The notes under the pieces were generated by a model that was not told the DNA's origin, ran no database searches, and saw only the letters and a program-made list of their open reading frames with translations. 64,000 nt of DNA from Sphaerolaimus hirsutus (taxonomy: Eukaryota > Nematoda > Chromadorea > Monhysterida > Sphaerolaimidae), in contig OZ038458.1 in assembly GCA_964036195.1 (NCBI GenBank), forward strand, positions 23,697,832 to 23,761,831. The letters are read 5' to 3'. How positions within the stretch are numbered: position 1 is the first letter of the stretch; every line of letters starts with the position of its first letter. Below are positions 61,301 to 64,000 of the stretch, piece after piece. The translations under genes and the position numbers were made by a program.

Positions 61301-63637
61301 GGTATTATCATCAGATTTGCTCCATGTGGCAGCAGATCGTTATAAATGCACTCAATGGTGTGCCTTTTGTCGTTTTGTATGTATATTTACATACATATAC
61401 AGCGTTTCATGGCGCTGACGCCAACGCCAATGGCGCCATGGCGTGGCGCCTACTAATGGCGCCAGCGCCATGGCGCCATTCCGCCACTATGTACCTAAAA
61501 TTTTAGGGCGCTCAGCCCCCCCTCGCCGGCCTCCGTAAACAAGCAGCCCCCCCCCCCCGCTCAAAAATCCTGGATACGTCCCTGGCGCCTACGCACACTA
61601 GTTTTCTCCACAAAATTTTGAAAACTATCAAAGCACATTTGAATGCATTTGAGTTGACGAGAATGAGTTTTCCGTCGAGTGTAGTTGACAGACACCTCAT
61701 TCTGGTAAACTCAAATGTTTCGAGTTTTCGAAATTGCACTTGAAAACTAGTGTGTTTATCAAAATGCCCACCGACGCCAAGGTGGGCAGCTCGGTGAGCT
61801 GCGACGACGTGTCGCACGAGACGGCCGCCTGCAGCTGCACGTTTACCTGCGACCGTCCCGAGTCCCTGGCTGCCGCCTTGGCTGGTGCCACTCCCAGACC
61901 CTGCAAAATGCCCTGTTAAATGGCAAATGTCATGCAAAGTGTCTAAAGTCGTGTATTTGAAATACGCTGGAAAATGTCATGCAAAGTGTGAAAAGTCATA
62001 TAAAATACCCTGGAAAATGTCAAATGTCATGCAAAGTGTCAAAACTCATGTAAATTACACTGGAAAATGTCAAATGGCATTAAAAGCGTTAAAACTCATG
62101 TAAAATACACTGGAAAATGTCAAATGTGATGTAAAATGGCTTGGAAATGTGAAATGTGTCATGCAAAGTGTCAAAAGTCATGTAAAATACCATGGAAAAT
62201 GTTAAATGTCATGCAAAATGTAAAATGTCATGCAACATAGCTTTTCCATTTTCCCGGGCGTTTTACATTACTTTTAATAGTTTGCATGACAATTGCCATT
62301 TTCCAAGCCATTTCCCATAACTTTCAACACATTGCATGACATTTGCCATTTGCCAGGGCATTCCACAGGCTCTGTGAGTGCCCCCAGATCGGCAACGTTG
62401 CATGGCTGCCGCGCGGCTGGCCTTCTTCACGGCCGACCCCTACAGCCCCGTGGAGGGCTGCAGGGACTTCGATAGGGCGTTTAGTCTGGCCGCAGCGAGT
62501 CTGCAGTCGGCCCTGTCGCAGCCGGTCGGTGTTGTGTGCGTTTGGATCCGTTTAACGGCGGGTTAAGTATTTTGTTTTTCAATTCCCAGCATAATGTGCC
62601 TGCGCACACTAGTTTTCACACGAAATTTCGAAAACTCATAAATCAGTTTAGAACGCATTTGAGTTTTCCACAATGAGGTGGCTGTTAACTACAGTTGACG
62701 GAGATTAAAAATGACTCATTGTGGAAAACTCAAATGCGTTCTAAGCTCATTTATGAGTTTTCGAAATTTCGTGTGAAAACTAGTGTGTGTAGGGCTATTA
62801 ATGCTCGCTCGCAAAACCATTTGTCGGGCACGGTACATAACCCTTTTCGCCCTTTTTACCCGACCGCACTTGAGCATGCACCGCGCAAACAGCCGTCCGA
62901 CCTGACCACCGACTACGACAGCGGCAGCGAGCTGGGCTCGTCCTGCCCCAGCGCCAGCGCGCAGCAGCAGCACCACCGGAGCCACCTGCAGCTGCAGCTG
63001 CACTTGCAGTCGCGCCGCCAGCCGCCGCAGCAGCAGTGGCTCTTGCCGCCGCTCGGACACTTGGGTTTGCGTCGCCGGCACAGGACTGCGGGCGATTTGA
63101 GGATTTTGGTGGATGGATGTGCGGAGAGGAGTGGGCCGGATGGCGAGCGATTGCGCCATTTGACTGGTTTTTGAGGGTGGTGTAGGGTTTGGGAAGGTTG
63201 CGTGTCGGCTCGAAATTTTGAGAACTATTTTGAACGAATTTGAGTTCACTGGAATGAAGCGTCTGTCAACTACAGTTGACGGTGATAAAAAAAACTCATT
63301 CCGGTAAACTTGTATGCGTTTTTCGTTTTCAAAATTTCGCCGAAAACTAGTGCTGTGCAGACATTTCGTGGTGCTGTACAACTGAAAATTAGTCGTCAAG
63401 TCTTAACACTGGACTCTCCGACCAATTTGCAACTTCCCCAACTTCTTTTCACTTATCCTCGCACTTGACAAGTTGCTCAATCGACGCCCCATGTTGTGGC
63501 GGCGCGGCGGCAGCGGCCGCTTGCAGTCAGAGCGGCAGATTGCCGCCGTCCAGCCCGGGACAGGTGAAGAGAAAAACTACGCTGACGCTCGACTGCATTT
63601 CCGAGGCGCCTGGCGAAGCGTTGCCCAGCCCGCCCAG
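40266..63637 (+). CDS. Raf: Raf serine/threonine kinase, N-terminal regulatory part (15 exons proposed; 5' and 3' partial)
   Basis: Raf links Ras-GTP at the membrane to MEK/ERK. Proposed exons: 40266-40367, 50357-50785, 52593-52815, 53308-53402, 53903-54121, 54938-55089, 56202-56368, 56874-57094, 57849-57885, 59153-59371, 60107-60270, 61782-61884, 62388-62524, 62893-63035, 63473-63637. In order they encode a B-Raf-type N-terminal region (LDERFGGDRQPNEQYVKDYS), Ser/Gln-rich repeats, a Ras-binding domain, a C1 zinc finger (HNFVRKTYFSITYC..), the CR2 14-3-3 site GRDRSNSAPNID and a long Gln/Ser/Pro linker ending near SPGQVKRKTT, which resembles SPGPQRERKSS of B-Raf. Domain order separates Raf from KSR, which lacks an RBD. 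The kinase domain and activation loop lie beyond the window, and the start codon is upstream of 40,266. Exons up to 57,094 are secure; later ones rest on phase and composition. About 860 residues precede the kinase, roughly twice human B-Raf. Confidence 0.9.
40634..41155. repeat. Dispersed repeat (GTCGACAAGTCC type), copy 2, inverted to copy 1
   Basis: Starts gaggcgtataattctaaa, ends ttggacacctca. It is flanked by caatt on both sides and matches 29,622-30,596 in reverse. It lies in Raf intron 1. Confidence 0.7.
41226..41669. mobile_element. CAGGGACGTATCCAGG hAT-like MITE with exact 8-bp TSD
   Basis: Starts cagggacgtatccaggattt, ends ccctggatacgtccttg. aacgcatg flanks both sides (41,218-41,225 and 41,670-41,677). 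The interior has the ggcgctattggcgttggcgc palindrome, attgcgcgcttgcgcgcaaa and cccgggaag motifs shared with 1-318, 45,927 and 61,169. Confidence 0.9.
42484..42950. repeat. GATA-rich hAT-like MITE, decayed
   Basis: Begins caggggttttgttaaggg at 42,489. It contains cagctatctatttatccacg, cagctatctatcgatcccgg and gatttttgagaag motifs. The right end is not recognisable. Confidence 0.55.
43058..43720. mobile_element. TAGGGTTGG hAT-like MITE, TSD with one mismatch
   Basis: Starts tagggttggaaaaaaaacg, ends ggccaactcta. The flanks are gtctggac and gtcttgac. Its interior is close to the copy at 37,585. Confidence 0.85.
44003..44285. mobile_element. GGGCCCCCACACACTGGATG MITE
   Basis: Starts gggcccccacacactggatg, ends tgtcaattagtgtgtgtgggccc. 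Near the left end, actaaatgccaactgaattcctgtca-like units of about 28 bp repeat three times in tandem. Related copy at 47,812. Confidence 0.65.
44672..45189. mobile_element. GAGTG..CACTC MITE with exact 8-bp TSD
   Basis: Starts gagtgaatccactctgacat, ends atgtcagaatgaccacactc. aacttgta flanks both sides (44,664-44,671 and 45,190-45,197). The inverted arms share ttgtctaccctaacatattg and accgcggtgggaatctgaca. A family not otherwise represented in the window. Confidence 0.88.
45523..45762. mobile_element. Half copy of the TTA palindromic MITE
   Basis: Starts ttaggcggtgtttacacgga and runs only to the central palindrome (tacgcggcctcgctagcgagg), the midpoint of the full element at 16,295. The second arm is missing and unrelated DNA follows. 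Confidence 0.75.
45927..46357. mobile_element. CAGGGACGTATCCAGG hAT-like MITE, reverse orientation
   Basis: Starts caaggacgtatccagggg, contains catggcgctggcgccaacgc and ggcgcttactaatggcgcca, and ends atcctggatgcatccctg. The flanks (cggccaga and ggccggag) do not give a clean duplication. Confidence 0.75.
46663..47346. mobile_element. TAGGGATGG hAT-like MITE with exact 8-bp TSD, nested in a GATA-rich MITE
   Basis: Starts tagggatggctgg, ends gtccatcccta. agctgagc flanks both sides (46,655-46,662 and 47,347-47,354). Both flanks belong to one GATA element (gatagatagctgag..cggcctacgcgatagata), so this insertion is younger than that family's arrival here. Confidence 0.9.
47812..48238. repeat. Two GGGCCCACACAC-type MITEs side by side
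   Basis: The first runs from gggcccacacacgctagttg to ttgacatccagcgtgtgtgg. The second has inverted tttttagttgacgcgtc and ends actggtgcgtgtaggccc. Both lie in Raf intron 1. Confidence 0.55.
48665..50285. repeat. AGGGTTGGCAAGCG element carrying a nested 1.1-kb palindrome
   Basis: The outer ends agggttggcaagcgattt and aaaagcgatttttccaaccct are inverted, as in the TAGGGTTGG family. The nested element is 48,761-49,874. Confidence 0.65.
48761..49874. mobile_element. 1.1-kb perfect-type inverted repeat (ACCTTCCCGGTCACGTCCG)
   Basis: Left end accttcccggtcacgtccgg, right end cggacgtgaccgggaaggt. The arms of about 540 bp are complementary through nearly their whole length (agggcgcgccaaaagctgaa, ggaggggtgttggtaacac and aaacggaagggtttgatgtt all recur inverted), meeting near 49,310. 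Confidence 0.85.
50357..50785 (+). CDS. Raf: Raf exon 2: BRS end and SGDTSQRHLQ repeats
   Basis: Acceptor catcttcag. DYSKLTADLHGYQRQKSELR matches the sKLdaLqqReqqLLe end of the B-Raf N-terminal region. It is followed by QQQQHSQSGDASPG, seven identical SGDTSQRHLQ units and an eighth partial one, then RQKFSAPPAMGQLFATALHN. 143 codons, ending in phase 0 at gtcggt. All three plus frames are open across the repeat; this one is fixed by the BRS homology. Confidence 0.85.
50474..50703. repeat. 30-bp coding minisatellite in Raf exon 2
   Basis: The unit starts cagtcgggcgacacgtcgca and is 30 bp. Seven consecutive copies (50,474-50,683) are identical base for base, followed by a partial eighth. A diverged unit (cagtcgggcgacgcgtcg) precedes them. 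It encodes SGDTSQRHLQ. Confidence 0.95.
50945..51311. mobile_element. MITE, TACCGTATTgCTTCTAAcAG subfamily
   Basis: Termini taccgtattgcttctaacag and an inverted ctgttagaagaaatactgta. gcccttctattggagac blocks lie in both arms. It lies in Raf intron 2, downstream of the repeat exon. Confidence 0.75.
51488..51793. mobile_element. MITE, CTACACACACTAGTTTTCAC family
   Basis: Starts gtgcctacacacactagttt, ends gaaaactagtgtgtgtaggg. The interior has two diverged copies of a gaacactgttgaat..atttaaatt segment. Confidence 0.75.
51981..52245. mobile_element. MITE, GGGATGGGAACCAGT family
   Basis: Left part actagttgac..cctatcccaattctaag, right part tttgaattgggatgggaacc then ctagtgtgtgtagaccc. Similar elements at 53,649 and 60,614, and half of one at 39,700. 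Confidence 0.65.
52593..52815 (+). CDS. Raf: Raf exon 3: Ser/Ala/Pro-rich linker
   Basis: Acceptor ctacccccccccag. In the frame set by its neighbours it reads GCSSEAQSSGSGSRHRLVSD and ends FPGAAQTPATPASP, joining SAPVGGVSS of the next exon in phase 1 at gtgagt. The other frames either stop or become Arg/Pro-rich. Low conservation is normal for this Raf segment. Confidence 0.75.
53308..53402 (+). CDS. Raf: Raf exon 4: start of Ras-binding domain
   Basis: Acceptor tttttttttcgcag. It encodes APVGGVSSGRASPFAPPKTI then KVHLPFGEFSR. KTIKVHLPFGEFS aligns with the first beta hairpin of Raf RBDs (ivRVfLPNkqrT). Ends in phase 0 at gttggt. Confidence 0.88.
53649..53872. mobile_element. MITE, CAACTGGTTCCCATTCCAATT family
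   Basis: Starts gtcaactggttcccattcca, ends tgggatgggaaccagttgac then tcctTGTCAACTAACG. It lies inside the intron that splits the Ras-binding domain, ending about 30 bases before the next exon. Confidence 0.7.
53903..54121 (+). CDS. Raf: Raf exon 5: Ras-binding domain
   Basis: Acceptor ccacccgcag. LDVRPGVIARDMVARILKRR then GLMWQMCVVRNG matches the vrpGmtvrDsLkkALkvRGL..eCCaVyR core. The Arg of VVRNG falls where Raf-1 Arg89 contacts Ras. The later part (LPLTELAKEVDEIWVMSDFL) is diverged. It ends KHNF, the first His of the C1 finger, before gtgagt. Confidence 0.92.
54397..54799. mobile_element. MITE, TACCGTATTTCCTCGAA family
   Basis: Termini taccgtatttcctcgaaata and ataattcgaggaaaacggta. The interior matches the copy at 19,208 closely. 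It lies in Raf intron 5, between the RBD and C1 exons. Confidence 0.78.
54938..55089 (+). CDS. Raf: Raf exon 6: C1 zinc finger
   Basis: Acceptor caccctacag. With the His ending the previous exon it gives H-x12-C-x2-C-x10-C-x2-C-x4-H-x2-C-x7-C: VRKTYFSITYCDVCQQPIWL, QGYRCDLCMFKFHQKCWSQV, PTYC. This is the Raf-type (atypical) C1 domain that binds membrane lipid. The C-to-C loop has 10 residues rather than 9. Ends in phase 2 at gttagt. Confidence 0.95.
55157..56060. repeat. GTTGGTGCCAG..CTGGCACCAAC element with nested hAT-like MITE
   Basis: Left end gttggtgccaggggccag, with ggcactcccggaccctgtaa; right end ttacagggtctgggactggc then accaac. It belongs to the same family as 61,885-62,387. A GATA-rich element sits inside it at 55,351. 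Confidence 0.65.
55351..55850. mobile_element. GATA-rich hAT-like MITE with exact 8-bp TSD
   Basis: Starts caggggtctccaggattttg, ends ctaggagacccctg. catgatat is on both sides (55,343-55,350 and 55,851-55,858). Exactly 500 bp. It contains gatagatagctgagcggcct and inverted copies. Confidence 0.92.
56202..56368 (+). CDS. Raf: Raf exon 7: Gln/Pro-rich linker after C1
   Basis: Acceptor ccccccccccag. One base completes Ser, giving EFSRILPGDQSLSGAENGLY then MPPASPAPPQLQQQQMPPQR. The phase of the next exon requires the gtaatg donor after NDNVARVD rather than the nearer gtggat. Confidence 0.75.
56874..57094 (+). CDS. Raf: Raf exon 8: CR2 with 14-3-3 site
   Basis: Acceptor ccccccacag. DAEPSQPSSPLQQQTQSQLQ leads to SSVGRDRSNSAPNIDALHDA. 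RSNSAPN is the inhibitory 14-3-3 site of Raf kinases (RSTSTPN in Raf-1, RSSSAPN in B-Raf), where the second Ser is phosphorylated. 73 codons after a two-base start, donor gtgggg. Confidence 0.92.
57154..57542. mobile_element. Double-hairpin MITE with exact 8-bp TSD
   Basis: Starts gggggtgcactgatacgcac, ends gtgcgtatcaggcctgcccc. gttgtgac flanks both sides (57,146-57,153 and 57,543-57,550). The interior is two tandem copies of one hairpin (cacttgacacttttccaagt .. acttgaaaa.gtgtcaagtg), joined by cagtgaaaaatggctatttttcactg-type palindrome. It lies in Raf intron 8. Confidence 0.92.
57849..57885 (+). CDS. Raf: Raf microexon (LAREYLDRAANK)
   Basis: The 37-base exon sits between ttttatcacag and gtgggt and reads LAREYLDRAANK in the frame and phase required by both neighbours. 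Too short to prove alone. Confidence 0.55.
57900..59150. other. Raf intron 9; hairpin repeat at 58,505-58,725
   Basis: AT-rich. The hairpin pairs ctagttgacacatgtttgtc with gacaaacatgtgtcaactag and agatttcg/cgaaatctgag, around gatcgctctgcgac. A decayed GATA fragment is at 58,745-58,870. No exon supported. Confidence 0.5.
59153..59371 (+). CDS. Raf: Raf linker exon (Ser/Arg-rich)
   Basis: Acceptor aaacatccgcag in the phase left by the microexon. It reads ADNDVSPSRRSLGDNVPSQR then QPQSHGGADDPCSW and RSGSGTERAGLRKRD. Composition matches the earlier Raf exons. The 3' end is uncertain; gttggt is the donor that keeps phase. Confidence 0.55.
60107..60270 (+). CDS. Raf: Raf linker exon (Ala/Gln/Pro-rich)
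   Basis: Acceptor cccacgcag. It reads AAATPSQRQQFDAAAAARLQ, QPLSSRPGGGSGDGGQQQPQ and VAAPLSPPSAPRTP, ending at gtgtgt. It resembles the Ser/Pro linker between CR2 and the kinase. Confidence 0.6.
60614..60904. mobile_element. MITE, CAACTGG..CCCAATTC family
   Basis: Left part gtcaactggggctgatccca then attcaaagcttgctcac; right part gagcaagctttgaattggga then accagttgac and gtgtgtaggg. It lies in a Raf intron. Confidence 0.65.
61169..61584. mobile_element. CAGGGcCGTATCCAGG hAT-like MITE with exact 8-bp TSD, inserted at the end of another MITE
   Basis: Starts cagggccgtatccagggg, ends atcctggatacgtccctg. gcgcctac flanks both sides (61,161-61,168 and 61,585-61,592). The right flank continues gcacactagttttc, the left terminus of the MITE at 61,586. 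Confidence 0.92.
61586..61757. mobile_element. MITE, CGCACACTAGTTTTC family
   Basis: Left end cgcctacgcacactagtttt, right end cttgaaaactagtgtgttta, around a gtgtagttgaca core. Its left tip was duplicated by the hAT-like insertion beside it. It ends 24 bases before the next proposed exon. Confidence 0.7.
61782..61884 (+). CDS. Raf: Proposed Raf linker exon (Cys-containing), ending at a transposon
   Basis: It reads VGSSVSCDDVSHETAACSCT then FTCDRPESLAAALA. The phase fits both neighbours, but the acceptor (cgacgccaag) lacks a pyrimidine tract and the donor is gtgcca, the first bases of the repeat that follows. ATGCCCACCGAC just upstream also offers a start codon, so another gene is possible. 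It has no counterpart in known Raf linkers. Confidence 0.4.
61885..62387. mobile_element. GGTGCCACTCCCAGACCCTG MITE forming a whole intron
   Basis: Left end gtgccactcccagaccctg, right end caggctctgtgagtgccccc, imperfect inverted copies. The interior holds many catgcaaagtgtcaaaagtc / aaaatgtcaaatg units and their inverse. Its ends fall within one to three bases of the proposed splice sites (gtgcca..cccccag). Confidence 0.6.
62388..62524 (+). CDS. Raf: Proposed Raf linker exon (FTADPYSPVEGC)
   Basis: In phase with the exon before the transposon it reads DRQRCMAAARLAFFTADPYS then PVEGCRDFDRAFSLAAASLQ and SALSQP, ending at gtcggt. One of the other frames has a stop. High GC and codon use like other Raf exons. 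No known domain recognised. Confidence 0.5.
62595..62796. mobile_element. MITE, CACACTAGTTTTCACACGAAATT family
   Basis: Starts gtgcctgcgcacactagttt, ends tgaaaactagtgtgtgtagg. Both arms carry cacgaaatttcgaaaactca and gagttttccacaatgag. It is the best preserved member and the closest match to 6,407. Confidence 0.82.
62893..63035 (+). CDS. Raf: Proposed Raf linker exon (YDSGSELGSS, Gln-rich)
   Basis: Acceptor ccgcgcaaacag. PSDLTTDYDSGSELGSSCPS continues into ASAQQQHHRSHLQLQLHLQS and RRQPPQQQ. The 3' end is chosen only to keep phase (gtggct); the frame stays open to 63,174. Confidence 0.45.
63473..63637 (+). CDS. Raf: Proposed Raf exon before the kinase (SPGQVKRKTT)
   Basis: It reads GRLPPSSPGQVKRKTTLTLD then CISEAPGEALPSPP, ending at gtattt in phase 2. 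SPGQVKRKTT resembles the SPGPQRERKSS stretch shortly before the kinase domain in B-Raf. The start is uncertain; several ag sites (63,472, 63,528, 63,557) keep the same phase. Confidence 0.55.
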
Positions 63638-63716
63638 GTATTTTTTCGATTTTTAACGTGGTCGACTAAGTGGAGAATCGGGCTGCCCGACAAACTGTGT
63701 CGGGCAGAAAATTACC

Positions 63717-64000
63717 CAGGGGTCTCCAACGTTTTGACCCTCGCGTGGGCTGGATAGATAGCAAATCGCTGCTCCCGGAGCTGAAAATTAAAAACTCGGA
63801 AAGTTGAAAATAGCAAAAAAGGCTATGACCATGTATATAGCCAAAAAAAGTGATTTTGAAGAGGGAAAATCGGCTAAATGGAGCAAAATTTCGCGATTTC
63901 GGATTGCTCAAACTTCGCTGCACATAGATAGATAGGTAGATAGATAGCACATAGATAGGTTTGGGGGCAGCCCCCCACCCCTCCCCCCCCTCCCACTGAA
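63717..64000. mobile_element. GATA-rich hAT-like MITE, cut by the window end
   Basis: Starts caggggtctccaacgttttg with gaccctcgcgtgggctggat, nearly the same as 55,351. It continues with agatagataggtagatagat to the end of the window. Confidence 0.75.

Noticed and set aside
1..64000. CRISPR, operon or phage interpretation
   Set aside because: Split genes with GT-AG introns and metazoan domains; no regularly spaced direct repeats with unique spacers.

Overview
This window is nuclear DNA from an invertebrate animal. The evidence is split genes with GT-AG introns, GC-rich exons in AT-rich non-coding DNA, a metazoan-type Raf kinase gene and a mucin with a SEA domain. The sequence alone does not fix the phylum; an arthropod or other ecdysozoan is possible. 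There is one 200-base assembly gap (33,011-33,210). I found no rRNA, no convincing tRNA and no CRISPR array. Most short open frames are chance frames in introns and repeats.

Three genes are supported by linked exons whose splice phases agree. (1) Plus strand, about 1,200-6,255: the gene for MPP10/MPHOSPH10, a U3 snoRNP protein of the small-subunit processome. Ten exons are visible and the N-terminus is missing. (2) Minus strand, 14,627 down to 7,101, possibly with a first exon at 25.5 kb: a single-pass membrane mucin. It has an N-glycan- and Thr-rich ectodomain, a TTTAPST tandem repeat, a SEA domain with an intact G-SVVV self-cleavage motif, a transmembrane helix and a short tail. It converges tail to tail with MPP10. 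(3) Plus strand, 40,266 to at least 63,637: the N-terminal half of a Raf kinase. It has the B-Raf-type N-terminal region, Ras-binding domain, C1 zinc finger and CR2 14-3-3 site, then a long low-complexity linker. The kinase domain must lie beyond 64,000. Two further hydrophobic exons on the minus strand near 21.7-22.4 kb may belong to an AIG1/ADTRP-like membrane protein; this is weak.

The rest, about 85% of the window, is introns and intergenic DNA packed with short non-autonomous DNA transposons. Several families can be defined from target-site duplications (TSDs) seen directly. At least five families have exact 8-bp TSDs (hAT-like): CAGGGG..CCCCTG with GATA-rich interiors, CAGGGACGTATCCAGG.., TAGGGATGG../TAGGGTTGG.., GGGGCAGGCCTGATACGCAC.., and GAGTG..CACTC. 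A pair of adjacent long palindromes uses TTA (PIF/Harbinger-like). Another abundant family begins TACCGTATTtCCTCGAA. No transposase or reverse transcriptase frame was seen, so all must have been moved in trans.

Points most worth checking: a putative intron in the Raf linker whose two ends coincide with the ends of a transposon (introner-like); a perfectly conserved in-frame 30-bp minisatellite between the Raf N-terminal and Ras-binding domains; and a double-hairpin transposon made of two tandem copies of the same palindrome.
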